A stretch of DNA of 64,000 nt from assembly GCF_900096975.1 (NCBI RefSeq), contig NZ_FMYQ01000019.1:82859-146858 (forward strand), written 5' to 3'. Positions 34,846-44,014 of this stretch are shown piece after piece (the stretch's first letter is position 1; each line of letters begins with the position of its first letter). The notes beneath the pieces are model-generated. The model was not told where the DNA came from and ran no database searches. It worked only from the letters and a program-made list of their open reading frames with translations. The stretch comes from Paraburkholderia lycopersici. GTDB taxonomy: Bacteria; Pseudomonadota; Gammaproteobacteria; Burkholderiales; Burkholderiaceae. Both the position numbers and the translations under genes were made by a program.

Positions 34846-35903
34846 ACGATCCGTTGCGCGAGCAACCGTCGCCCGAAGGGGAAGAAGGCGCTGGGCGAAC
34901 CGGTTCGGCCCAACGCGCGCCCACGTTGGCTGCGCAGGCGGGCGGCAGACCGGCGGGCACGCGTTTTGGCCTCTCGAACTACCTGGGCCTCGCGCTCGCG
35001 CTGGTGGCGATGATCGCGCTGTTCTCGCTGCTGAGTTCGCATTTCCTCACGTACGATACGTTCAGCACGATCGCGAACCAGATTCCCGATCTCGTGGTGA
35101 TGGCGGCGGGCATGACGTTTGTGCTCATCATCGCGGGGATCGATCTCTCGGTGGGTTCGGTGCTCGCGCTCGGCGCTTCGGTAGTGAGCGTGGCGTCGCT
35201 CAGGTGGGGCTGGGGCGCGCTGCCGGCGGCGCTGCTCGGGCTCCTCGCGGCAGCGGCCACGGGCACGCTCACCGGGGCCGTCACCGTGGGCTGGCGCATC
35301 CCGTCGTTCATCGTTTCGCTCGGCGTGCTCGAAGCGGCGCGCGGGCTTGCGTACCAGATGACGAATTCGCGCACCGCGTATATCGGCGACGCGTTCGATT
35401 TCCTCTCGAACCCGATTGCCTTCGGCATTTCGCCGGCTTTCCTGATCGCGGTTGCGGTCATGGTGATCGCGCAGCTCACGCTGACGCGCACGGTGTTCGG
35501 CCGGTATCTGGTGGGCATCGGCACCAACGAGGAAGCGGTGCGGTTGGCGGGCGTCGATCCGCGACCGTACAAGGTAATCGTGTTCGGGCTCATGGGCGCG
35601 CTTTCGGGGCTCGCGGCGCTCTTTCAGATCTCGCGTCTCGAAGCCGCCGATCCGAACGCGGGCGTGGGGCTCGAACTGCAGGTGATCGCGGCCGTGGTGA
35701 TCGGCGGCACGAGCCTGATGGGCGGGCGCGGCTCGGTGATCAGTACGTTTTTCGGCGTGTTGATCATCTCGGTGCTGGCCGCCGGGCTCGCGCAGATCGG
35801 CGCGAACGAGCCCACCAAGCGCATCATCACCGGCGCGGTGATCGTCGTCGCGGTCGTGCTCGACACGTACCGCAGCAGGCGAGGCGGCAAGAGCAAGGCG
35901 TAA
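34842..35903 (+). CDS. rbsC: Ribose-type ABC transporter permease
   Basis: The 353-aa inner-membrane protein has about ten membrane segments with the family's signature segments LVVMAAGMTFVLIIAGIDLSVGSVLAL and GGTSLMGGRGSVIST. A hydrophilic Gln/Gly-rich tail (residues 1-43) precedes the first helix. It is coupled to rbsA through an ATGA overlap and a GAGGAAG ribosome binding site. It forms the translocation pore with the RbsA ATPase; no second permease gene is present, so it acts as a homodimer. Confidence 0.92.
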   Translation: MNDPLREQPSPEGEEGAGRTGSAQRAPTLAAQAGGRPAGTRFGLSNYLGLALALVAMIALFSLLSSHFLTYDTFSTIANQIPDLVVMAAGMTFVLIIAGIDLSVGSVLALGASVVSVASLRWGWGALPAALLGLLAAAATGTLTGAVTVGWRIPSFIVSLGVLEAARGLAYQMTNSRTAYIGDAFDFLSNPIAFGISPAFLIAVAVMVIAQLTLTRTVFGRYLVGIGTNEEAVRLAGVDPRPYKVIVFGLMGALSGLAALFQISRLEAADPNAGVGLELQVIAAVVIGGTSLMGGRGSVISTFFGVLIISVLAAGLAQIGANEPTKRIITGAVIVVAVVLDTYRSRRGGKSKA

Positions 35904-36039
35904 CAAGCGAGGGCGCGGCCCGCAATGCAGCGCGGGCCGGGTAAATGACCGGGAATGCAACGCCTGACTATTCCAACAACGGGCGTGCTGGGAGCCGGCA
36001 GCAATATAAAGCGGGAAAAAAGCAGGAGCAACAGTAAAT

Positions 36040-37077
36040 ATGGCGACGATCAAGGATGTGGCCGCCGTGGCGGGGGTGTCTTTCACGACGGTGTCGCATG
36101 TGGTGAACAACTCGCGTCCGGTGTCGGCGGACGTGCGGGCCAAGGTCGAACGTGCGATCCGCGACCTGAACTACGTGCCGTCGGCCGTGGCGCGCTCGCT
36201 CAAGGCGCGCGCGACGGCGACCGTGGGGCTGCTCGTGCCGAACGGCACGAACCCGTACTTCGCCGAGCTCGCGCGCGGCGTCGAGGACGCCTGCGCGCGC
36301 AAGGGCTACTGCGTGTTCTTTTGCAATTCCGACGACGACCCGGCCAAGCAGCGCAACTACCTGCGCGTGCTGCAGGAAAAGCGCATCGACGGCCTCATCG
36401 TCGCGTCGGCCGGGGACGACGCCGTTCTCGCCGCGGCGCTCGCCGACGCCCGCGAGCCGATCGTCGTCATCGACCGCAATATCGAGGGGCTCGACGCCGA
36501 TCTCGTGCAGATCGACCACGAGCGCGGCGCGTGGCTCGCCACGCGGCATCTGCTCGAACTCGGGCACTCGCGCATCGGCTGCATTACCGGCCCGGTGGCC
36601 ACCGCGGTGAGCGCGATGCGTGTGCATGGCTTCCTGCGCGCGATGTCCGAGCGCGGCGTGGACATCGCGCCGGGCGCGATCGTCGAAAGCGATTTTTCGG
36701 GTGCGGGCGGTTACCGCGCGGCGGCGCATCTGTTCGACAGCGTGCGGCCGACCGCGATTTTCGCGGGCAACGACATGATGGGGATCGGCGCCTTGCGCGC
36801 CGCCGCGGAGCGCGGATTGCGCGTGCCGGCCGACTGCTCGATCATCGGCTTCGACGACATCGAGCTCGGCAATTTCACCTGGCCCGCGCTCTCGACGGTC
36901 GGCCAGCCGGCGCGTGCGCTCGGCGACATGGCGGCGCTCACGCTGATCGAGCGCATTACCAACGCGCGCTCGGACGGCACGAAGGCGCGTTGCCGCGTGA
37001 TGTCGCCCACGCTCTTCGCCCGCGAATCGACGGGGCCGTGGATCGGGGCAGAGGACTTTGCGCCGCTCGCGGCCTGA
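36040..37077 (+). CDS. rbsR: LacI-family ribose operon regulator
   Basis: The 345-aa protein has an intact N-terminal HTH (ATIKDVAAVAGVSFTTVSHVVNN), hinge and a periplasmic-binding-like core with VIDRNIEGLDADLVQIDHERG and NDMMGIGALRAAAERG. It lies 136 bp after rbsC and before rbsK in the operon. Context supports repression by RbsR with induction by ribose, as in other Proteobacteria. The 136-bp gap has a GC-rich near-hairpin at about 35911-35938 but no clear T tract. Confidence 0.85.
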   Translation: MATIKDVAAVAGVSFTTVSHVVNNSRPVSADVRAKVERAIRDLNYVPSAVARSLKARATATVGLLVPNGTNPYFAELARGVEDACARKGYCVFFCNSDDDPAKQRNYLRVLQEKRIDGLIVASAGDDAVLAAALADAREPIVVIDRNIEGLDADLVQIDHERGAWLATRHLLELGHSRIGCITGPVATAVSAMRVHGFLRAMSERGVDIAPGAIVESDFSGAGGYRAAAHLFDSVRPTAIFAGNDMMGIGALRAAAERGLRVPADCSIIGFDDIELGNFTWPALSTVGQPARALGDMAALTLIERITNARSDGTKARCRVMSPTLFARESTGPWIGAEDFAPLAA

Positions 37078-37113
37078 GCCGCGGGTGGCCGCACCCAACC
37101 CAGGGAGGCATCG

Positions 37114-38055
37114 TTGACGACTGACGCAGCAAAGCCAGCCGGCGCGCGCGGGCGCGTCGCCGTGGTGGGCAGCCTGAACATGGACCTCGTCGCGCGTGCG
37201 CCGCGCCTGCCGAACCCCGGAGAAACGCTCGCGGGCAGCGCGTTCGCGCAGGTGGCGGGCGGCAAGGGCGGCAACCAGGCGGTGGCCGCCGCGCGCCTCG
37301 GCGCGCAGGTGGCGATGATCGGCCGCGTGGGCGCCGACAGCAACGGCGAAGTGCTGCGCGCGGGACTCGTTGCGGAGGGCATCGACTGCGAGGCGCTGGA
37401 AACGTCGTCGAGCGCGCCGAGCGGCGTGGCGTTGATCGTCGTCGACGACGCGAGCCAGAACGCCATCGTCATCGTGGCCGGCAGCAATGGCGAACTCACG
37501 CCGGAAACGCTCGCGCGCCACGAGGCGGTGCTCGCGCAGACCGATGTCGTGGTTTGCCAGCTCGAAACGCCTGCCGGCGCCGTGGCGGCCGCGCTGGCTG
37601 CCGCGCGGCGGCTCGGCAAGATCACCATCCTCAATCCGGCGCCCGCCGCCGGACCGCTGCCGCCGCAGTGGCTGCCGCTCATCGACTATCTCGTGCCGAA
37701 TGAACTGGAGGCCGCCGCGCTCACCGGCCTGCCGGCCAGCACGCCCGAAGACGCCGCGCGCGCCGCGCTGGCGCTGCGCGAAGCGGGCGCGCGCAACGTG
37801 CTGGTGACGCTCGGCGCGCAGGGCGTGTGCGCGCTGCTCGACGGCGCCGCGCCCGCGCATCTTCCCGCGCCGCGCGTGAGCGCGGTGGACACCACGGCGG
37901 CCGGCGACACATTCATCGGCGCATTGGCGGCGCGCCTCGCCGCAGGCGAGCCCGCACTGGACGCGATCGCGCTCGCGCTGCGCGCGGCGTCGATTTCGGT
38001 TACCCGCGCGGGCGCCCAGCCCTCCATTCCCACGCTCGCCGAACTCGCAGGCTGA
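37114..38055 (+). CDS. rbsK: Ribokinase
   Basis: The 313-aa PfkB-family kinase carries the ribokinase N-terminal pattern (VAVVGSLNMDLVARAPRLPNPGET, with GGKGGNQAVAAARLGA) and the C-terminal DTTAAGDTFIGA with catalytic Asp265. The gene starts with TTG at 37114 and a GGGAGG ribosome binding site 6 nt upstream; no in-frame ATG fits. It phosphorylates ribose at O-5. No ribose mutarotase rbsD is in the window. Confidence 0.92.
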   Translation: MTTDAAKPAGARGRVAVVGSLNMDLVARAPRLPNPGETLAGSAFAQVAGGKGGNQAVAAARLGAQVAMIGRVGADSNGEVLRAGLVAEGIDCEALETSSSAPSGVALIVVDDASQNAIVIVAGSNGELTPETLARHEAVLAQTDVVVCQLETPAGAVAAALAAARRLGKITILNPAPAAGPLPPQWLPLIDYLVPNELEAAALTGLPASTPEDAARAALALREAGARNVLVTLGAQGVCALLDGAAPAHLPAPRVSAVDTTAAGDTFIGALAARLAAGEPALDAIALALRAASISVTRAGAQPSIPTLAELAG

Positions 38056-38147
38056 CCGCCGCACCAGCCATCCGGTAGCCGGCCAGTGGTCGGTTATTTC
38101 CGGATGTTCTGAACGTGCCCCTTTAATACCTCATACCATAGGCAATT

Positions 38148-38175
38148 TCAAGACGGCGAAAGACCCTGCCGTTAA
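38148..38175 (+). promoter_or_regulatory. Candidate sigma-28 (FliA) promoter of the chemoreceptor gene
   Basis: A GCCGTTAA -10 element (38168-38175) differs at one base from the GCCGATAA consensus, and TCAAG (38148-38152) is a partial -35. Spacing is close to standard. It lies 67 bp before the MCP start. Motility genes commonly use this sigma factor, which fits the target. Confidence 0.5.
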
Positions 38176-38241
38176 CGCCCAATAGAGTCGCAGTCGAAAC
38201 GGGGCTCAGCGTCGGACACACTAGACAATATTGGGGGAGTC

Positions 38242-40011
38242 ATGGGCAAGGGCATCAGTATCAAGGCGCGCATCGGCATCACAATGGGTTTTCTGGCTGC
38301 GCTGATCGTCGCCATCAGTACGGTGGGGCTGATCGGTCTCACGCATTCGAACGACGCCTACCGGGAGACGTTCACCGACCAGATGCCCAGCTCGCATGCG
38401 GTCAATCTGGCAGAGATCTATGCCGCGCGCGAGCGGCTGGCGCTCGACCGCGCCGCGTTCGAGGCCGGCACGCCGGACGCCGCTGCCACGTTCGACCGCG
38501 CGCGCATGCTGCGCGGTGTGTCCGACGACTTCTGGAAGAAGTACATGGCGCTGCCGCGCGGCGCGGAGGAAGAACGCCTCGCGCAGGACGTTTCGGCACG
38601 CCGCGAGGCGCTCCACCAGACCGCGGACCAGTTCGTCGCCACCATTCAGTCGGGCGACCAGGCGAGGATCGTGGCGGGTGCCAAGGCGCTCAAGGAAGCC
38701 TACGACGGACTCTCGAAGGCGGATGCCGTGCTCGACAAGTTCCAGTTGACGCAGGCGCAGAAAGGCTACGACGACGCCCAGTCGGCATTCTCGCAACTGC
38801 GCATGGCGAGCATCGCCGCGTTGCTGGTCGGCATCGGTGCGGCCGCGTACTCGTTCTTCTCGCTGCGCCGCGCGATCTCTGAGCCGCTCGGCGAGGCGCT
38901 CGGCGCGTTCCAGGCCATCGCCGCCGGCGACCTGCGCCGGCCCGTGGTAGTGCGCCGCAACGACGAGATGGGCGAACTGCTTGGCGGCGTGGCGCGGATG
39001 CAGCGCAGCCTGACAGAGACGGTGCGCTCGGTGCGTTCGGGCACGGAATCGATCGCCACGGCCACGCGCGAAATCGCGGCCGGCAACGTCGATCTGTCCT
39101 CGCGCACCGAGGAGCAGGCCACGGCGCTCCAGCAGACCGCCTCGAGCATGGAGCAACTGACGGGCACCGTGAAGCAGAATGCCGACAACGCCCGCCAGGC
39201 CAGCGCGCTCGCGGCCAACGCCTCGGAAATCGCCAACAAGGGCAACTCGGTCGTCAACCAGGTAGTCGGCACGATGGGCGACATCAACGATAGCTCGGCG
39301 AAGATCGCCGACATCATCACGATCATCGAAGGCATTGCGTTCCAGACCAACATCCTCGCGCTCAATGCGGCCGTCGAAGCGGCGCGCGCGGGCGAGGAGG
39401 GGCGCGGCTTCGCCGTGGTGGCCGGCGAGGTGCGCAGCCTCGCGCAGCGCTCGTCGGCGGCGGCCAAGGAGATCAAGGGACTCATCGACACGTCGGTCGA
39501 GCGCGTGCAGGCGGGCTCCGCGCTCGTCGACGAGGCTGGCCGCACGATGACCGAGATCATCGGCGCGGTGCGGCGCGTGACCGACATCATGGGCGAGATC
39601 GCGGCGGCTTCGCAGGAACAGTCGGGCGGCATCGAGCAGGTCGCGCGCGCGGTCACGCAGATGGACGAAGTGACGCAGCAGAACGCCGCGCTCGTCGAGG
39701 AAGCGGCGGCTGCGGCGCAGTCGCTCGAGGACCAGTCCGCGCGCCTGCGCGAGGCGGTCGCGGTGTTCAGGGTCGAAGACGCGCCGGGCGCCGCGGCAAG
39801 GCCGCCGGAGCCGGCTGCTGCAAAGCGGGCGCCAGTCCGGCTTGCTGCCGCAGCACCGCATCCGGGCTCCGCATCTGCAGCGGCGCCCCGACGCGCGCCA
39901 CGCGCCGTCGCCACGGCGCGCCAGCCGGCGGCCCGGCAGAAGCCGGTCGCGGCAGTCCTGGACGCAGCGCCGGCTGGCACCGCGTCGAGCGGCGACTGGG
40001 AAACCTTCTAG
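38242..40011 (+). CDS. Methyl-accepting chemotaxis protein with C-terminal DWETF tether
   Basis: The 589-aa receptor has two membrane helices (about 9-33 and 189-211) bounding a periplasmic four-helix-type sensor domain, then a HAMP domain, and a cytoplasmic signalling domain with the highly conserved hairpin (TIIEGIAFQTNILALNAAVEAARAG). An Ala/Pro-rich linker follows and the C-terminus reads DWETF, a near match to the NWETF tether that recruits CheR and CheB in enterobacterial receptors. The sensor domain is rich in Ala/Arg and the ligand is unknown. It is the only motility gene in the window. A sigma-28-like promoter precedes it. Confidence 0.93.
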   Translation: MGKGISIKARIGITMGFLAALIVAISTVGLIGLTHSNDAYRETFTDQMPSSHAVNLAEIYAARERLALDRAAFEAGTPDAAATFDRARMLRGVSDDFWKKYMALPRGAEEERLAQDVSARREALHQTADQFVATIQSGDQARIVAGAKALKEAYDGLSKADAVLDKFQLTQAQKGYDDAQSAFSQLRMASIAALLVGIGAAAYSFFSLRRAISEPLGEALGAFQAIAAGDLRRPVVVRRNDEMGELLGGVARMQRSLTETVRSVRSGTESIATATREIAAGNVDLSSRTEEQATALQQTASSMEQLTGTVKQNADNARQASALAANASEIANKGNSVVNQVVGTMGDINDSSAKIADIITIIEGIAFQTNILALNAAVEAARAGEEGRGFAVVAGEVRSLAQRSSAAAKEIKGLIDTSVERVQAGSALVDEAGRTMTEIIGAVRRVTDIMGEIAAASQEQSGGIEQVARAVTQMDEVTQQNAALVEEAAAAAQSLEDQSARLREAVAVFRVEDAPGAAARPPEPAAAKRAPVRLAAAAPHPGSASAAAPRRAPRAVATARQPAARQKPVAAVLDAAPAGTASSGDWETF

Positions 40012-40423
40012 GCCGCTGCGAGCCCGTTCCAGCCGCAAGCGCGGCCCCCGCGATCCGATTCCCGGCGGGCGCGCGCGACGCTGCCGCGCGCGCCTGCGAG
40101 CCGTTACGGCCTTTTTTTGCATCCTCGGCCTCGGAGACCGGCCCCGCCATGCGCCATGCTCGCGCGGTTACGGTACATTGTCAGCCGTGTCATCTGCGCG
40201 GCCGGGTCGGCGCGCTACACTGCGGCGCTCGGCGGCGCGCGCTTTCTGGCATGTCCCGCGGGGCGTCGTTCCCGCGTACATGCGCGAGCGCTGGCCGCAC
40301 GGGGTGGTGCCCGGGGACGGCATCCCCGCCGCACGGCGAGGGAAGGCGCGCAGCGCCATGCAGGACGGATTGAGCCGGCTTCGAGCGCCGGCTTCGCGTG
40401 ACAGCACAAATAAGGAAACCGAC
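40012..40423. other. Intergenic region after the chemoreceptor, no gene seen
   Basis: This 412-bp gap holds a weak terminator-like element near 40100-40118 (short GCCG/CGGC stem followed by seven T). The remainder is GC-rich and without recognisable features, apart from the ribosome binding site of the next gene. Confidence 0.4.
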
Positions 40424-41185
40424 ATGACGCATGACGATCTCGCGCAACGTCTCGTGAATGCGCGCCGGCATCATCATCTGATCGACGCCCTGGAGCCCGA
40501 GCGCGTGCCGCCCGACGCGGCCACGGCTTATGCGATCCAGCAGGCGGTGCTCGCCGGGCTCGAGACGACCACCGGCGGCTGGAAGGTCGGCGCGCGCGCG
40601 CCGGGCGGCCCCGCTTCGGGCGCGCCGATCCCCGCGCCGCTCGTGTATGCGTCGCCCGCCCGCCTCGAGCGCCGCGCGTTCTTCCGCGTACTGGTGGAGC
40701 TGGAAATCGCCTTCCGCTTTTCGGAGCCGATCGCGCCGCGCGCCGAGGCTTACGCGCGCGACGAGGTGCTTGCTCGCGTCGGCGGGATTTTGCCGGCCAT
40801 CGAAGTGGTCGACAGCCGTTTTGCGCAATGGCCCAACGTGGCGCCGCTCGCCCAGCTTGCCGATGCGCAGAACAACGGCGCGCTCGTGACGGGCCACGCG
40901 CTGCCATACCCGACGCTTGCCCGCTCGCTCGACTTCGTCGCGCCGGAGCTCGAACTGACGTTCGACGGCGCCTCGCTCGTGCCCGAGACGCCTGGCAATC
41001 CCGCGGGCGACCCGCGCGAACTGCTCGTCTGGTTCGTCAATCACTGCGCGGCGATGGGCATCACGATCGAGCCCGAGTGGACGATCACGACCGGCACCTA
41101 CGTCGGCGCACACCGCATCGATACGCCGGGCCTCCTGCATGGCCACATCGACGGGCTCGGCGAAGTCGAGGTCGAATTCGTCTAA
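40424..41185 (+). CDS. 2-keto-4-pentenoate hydratase/fumarylacetoacetate hydrolase-like protein
   Basis: The 253-aa protein has the MhpD-type hydratase core: YAIQQAVL, GWKVGAR and an ELEIAFRF strand with metal-binding Glu residues, then a C-terminal barrel (ITTGTYVGAH). Relatives add water to 2-hydroxypentadienoate in meta-cleavage pathways. No other pathway genes adjoin, so the substrate is uncertain and oxaloacetate decarboxylase-type activity is possible. The start at 40424 has a TAAGGAAAC ribosome binding site. A longer open reading upstream is unlike the family. Confidence 0.82.
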   Translation: MTHDDLAQRLVNARRHHHLIDALEPERVPPDAATAYAIQQAVLAGLETTTGGWKVGARAPGGPASGAPIPAPLVYASPARLERRAFFRVLVELEIAFRFSEPIAPRAEAYARDEVLARVGGILPAIEVVDSRFAQWPNVAPLAQLADAQNNGALVTGHALPYPTLARSLDFVAPELELTFDGASLVPETPGNPAGDPRELLVWFVNHCAAMGITIEPEWTITTGTYVGAHRIDTPGLLHGHIDGLGEVEVEFV

Positions 41186-41230
41186 GGTCGCATCTGTCAC
41201 ATTTGTTGTAACGAACCTGCTGTCACGAGA

Positions 41231-41268
41231 GGCCGCCGGCGCGATGCCCGGCGGCTTTATTTTTTTGT
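41231..41268 (+). terminator. Rho-independent terminator after the hydratase gene
   Basis: GCCGCCGG (41232-41239) pairs with CCGGCGGC (41248-41255), followed by TTTATTTTTTTGT. It lies 45 bp past the stop codon. Confidence 0.85.
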
Positions 41269-41913
41269 ACGCATCCCGGCAGCCATGGGTGCAAACTTGG
41301 CAACCTGTCATGCGGTGCGCCGTTTCATTCGAGTGCGTGTGTCGACTCGCTGGAGCGGGAAAACCACTACCGCCGGCAGGGGCTGTCGCAGACGCTCAGC
41401 GTGCGCGGAGGAATGCGCGGCAGGTCACCGACGCTAGCGAAGTCGACGCGTAAAACGGGAAAAAAATCGCATTGATGCGTGCTCACAACAACTGCGTTGC
41501 CGCACGGAACGCGAGGCCGCGCGCAAATCGTAACGAGCGTTTGTACACCGGCGTTGCGCTGATGCGTTTGATGAAGAAGCACTGCATACGCCGTAGCGCC
41601 GAAACCATGCGTACGGTGAGCAAAAAAACAGTCAAAACACTGTGTGACGACGACGCTGACGGCCGGCAGTTTGAGTCGCAGCAAGTGAGGGGAACGAGAC
41701 CCGGTCTGAAATTTGCACCAGTGGGGAAAGTCATTGTAAGTCGATGTCCGGCGTCCCTCCAAGCGCTCAATTTTGCTTAGCTTTAGAGGGAACATCCGGC
41801 GCGATTTAACGGTGCGAAAAAATTCAAAAGGGTTTAGGATGAATTTGAGCGATGTCGTTTCCGAATAGCGCGCCGCGCACGACATCGGTCGCAGATCTCG
41901 GCGAGGAGGTAGC
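41269..41913. other. Upstream region of prkA, no confident gene
   Basis: This 645-bp stretch is lower in GC than the surrounding genes. It contains a 102-codon open frame on plus (41472-41780) with no ribosome binding site and no domain, so I do not call it. A strong ribosome binding site (GCGAGGAGGT) precedes prkA at 41900. I found no convincing sigma-54 or RpoS element, although PrkA-type operons often use such sigmas. Confidence 0.4.
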
Positions 41914-43836
41914 ATGGATATCTACAGCAGCTTCGCGACCCGCTTCGAAAAAACGCGAGAGGAAGAGCTCTCGCTTGAGGAGTATCTCGCGCTCTGCAAG
42001 GAAGATCCCAATGCGTACGCCACGGCTGGCGAACGCATGCTGACGGCAATCGGCGAACCCGAACAGATCGACACCCGCAACGATCCGCGTCTGTCGCGCA
42101 TCTTTGCGAACAAGGTCATCAAGGTGTATCCCGCATTCCGCGAGTTCTATGGCATGGAGGACGTGATCGAGCAGGTCGTCGCGTACTTCCGCCATGCGGC
42201 GCAAGGACTCGAAGAGAAGAAGCAGATTCTCTATCTGCTCGGTCCGGTGGGTGGCGGCAAGTCCTCCATCGCCGAGCGTCTGAAGCAGCTCATGGAGCGC
42301 GTGCCGTTCTATTCGATCAAGGGTTCGCCCGTGAACGAATCTCCGCTAGGGCTGTTCGACTACGACGAAGACGGCCCGATACTCGAAGAGCAATACGGCA
42401 TACCGCGTCGTTATCTCAAGAGCATTCTGAGCCCGTGGGCGGTCAAGCGGCTGCATGAGTACAACGGTGACATCCGCAAGTTCCGCGTGGTGCGCCGTTA
42501 TCCTTCCATCCTGCGCCAGATCGGCATCGCGAAAACCGAACCTGGCGACGAGAACAATCAGGACATCTCGTCGCTGGTCGGCAAGGTGGACATCCGCAAG
42601 CTCGAGCAATACGCCCAGGACGACGCAGACGCGTACAGCTACTCAGGCGGCCTGTGCCTCGCGAATCAGGGCCTGCTCGAATTCGTGGAAATGTTCAAGG
42701 CGCCGATCAAGGTGCTGCACCCGCTGCTCACGGCCACCCAGGAGGGCAATTTCAAGGGCACCGAAGGATTCGGCGCGATCCCGTTCAATGGCATCATTCT
42801 CGCGCACTCGAACGAATCGGAATGGAAGGCGTTCCGCAACAATCGCAACAACGAGGCGCTGCTCGATCGTATCTTCGTGGTGAAGGTGCCGTACTGCCTG
42901 CGCTACTCGGAAGAGATGAAGATCTACGAGAAGCTTTTGCGCAACTCGTCGCTTGCGGAGGCGGTGTGCGCGCCGGGCACGCTCAAGATGATGGCGCAGT
43001 TCTCCGTGCTCACGCGCCTGCAGGAGCCCGAGAACTCGAGCCTCTTTTCGAAGATGCAGGTGTACGACGGCGAAAATCTCAAGGACACCGATCCGAAAGC
43101 GAAGTCGTACCAGGAATACCGCGACTTCGCAGGCGTCGACGAAGGCATGAACGGGGTCTCCACGCGCTTCGCGTTCAAGATTCTCTCGCGCGTGTTCAAC
43201 TTCGACTCGACCGAAGTGGCCGCGAATCCGGTGCACCTCATGTACGTGCTCGAACAGCAGATCGAGCGTGAGCAGTTCCCGCCGGAAACCGAGCAAAAGT
43301 ATCTCTCGTTCGTGAAGGACGTGTTGGCGTCGCGTTACGCGGAGTTCATCGGCAAGGAGATTCAGACCGCCTACCTGGAATCGTATTCCGAATACGGGCA
43401 GAACATTTTCGACCGCTATGTCACGTATGCCGACTTCTGGATTCAGGACCAGGAATTCCGCGACCACGACACCGGCGAAAGCTTCGATCGCGCGGCGCTG
43501 AACGCCGAGCTCGAGAAGATCGAGAAGCCCGCGGGCATCAGCAATCCGAAAGACTTCCGCAACGAGATCGTCAACTTCGTGCTGCGCGCGCGCGCAGCCA
43601 ACGCCGGCAAGAACCCGGCGTGGATCAGCTACGAAAAGCTGCGCGTGGTGATCGAGAAGAAGATGTTTTCGAACACGGAAGAACTTTTGCCGGTCATCTC
43701 GTTCAATGCGAAAGGATCGGCGGAAGAACAGCGCAAGCACGAAGACTTCGTCAACCGCATGGTGGCGAAGGGCTACACGCCGAAGCAGGTCCGGTTGCTC
43801 TGCGACTGGTATCTGCGGGTGCGCAAGTCGTCGTGA
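41914..43836 (+). CDS. prkA: PrkA-family serine protein kinase
   Basis: The 640-aa protein (YeaG homologue) has an AAA+-like N-terminal domain with Walker A GPVGGGKSS at 110-118, a central region with GFGAIPFNGIILAHSNESEW (sensor-like) and a C-terminal PrkA domain. In E. coli and Bacillus it is a kinase with a role in stationary phase, nitrogen starvation and sporulation signalling. It heads the prkA-yeaH-spoVR trio, whose order is conserved in many Proteobacteria. The start is set by a strong ribosome binding site. A phosphorylated substrate is not predicted from sequence. Confidence 0.92.
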   Translation: MDIYSSFATRFEKTREEELSLEEYLALCKEDPNAYATAGERMLTAIGEPEQIDTRNDPRLSRIFANKVIKVYPAFREFYGMEDVIEQVVAYFRHAAQGLEEKKQILYLLGPVGGGKSSIAERLKQLMERVPFYSIKGSPVNESPLGLFDYDEDGPILEEQYGIPRRYLKSILSPWAVKRLHEYNGDIRKFRVVRRYPSILRQIGIAKTEPGDENNQDISSLVGKVDIRKLEQYAQDDADAYSYSGGLCLANQGLLEFVEMFKAPIKVLHPLLTATQEGNFKGTEGFGAIPFNGIILAHSNESEWKAFRNNRNNEALLDRIFVVKVPYCLRYSEEMKIYEKLLRNSSLAEAVCAPGTLKMMAQFSVLTRLQEPENSSLFSKMQVYDGENLKDTDPKAKSYQEYRDFAGVDEGMNGVSTRFAFKILSRVFNFDSTEVAANPVHLMYVLEQQIEREQFPPETEQKYLSFVKDVLASRYAEFIGKEIQTAYLESYSEYGQNIFDRYVTYADFWIQDQEFRDHDTGESFDRAALNAELEKIEKPAGISNPKDFRNEIVNFVLRARAANAGKNPAWISYEKLRVVIEKKMFSNTEELLPVISFNAKGSAEEQRKHEDFVNRMVAKGYTPKQVRLLCDWYLRVRKSS

Positions 43837-44014
43837 ACGTAGAGGCTTTACCGTCCGAGTGCTCCGCCGCTGCAGTTTTGCGGCGGTGCAAAAGGACCTC
43901 CGGCGGGGCGCAGGCTGCGTGGCCATGAGCGGGTGAACGCGGCACGCATGATGGCAGACGCGGCAATGAACACTGCGCACCTCGCCCCTTCGCAACTGGA
44001 GCGGGAGACTGGAT

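Noticed and set aside
41472..41780. A 102-codon open frame upstream of prkA
   Set aside because: No ribosome binding site, no domain and composition unlike adjacent genes; treated as non-coding.
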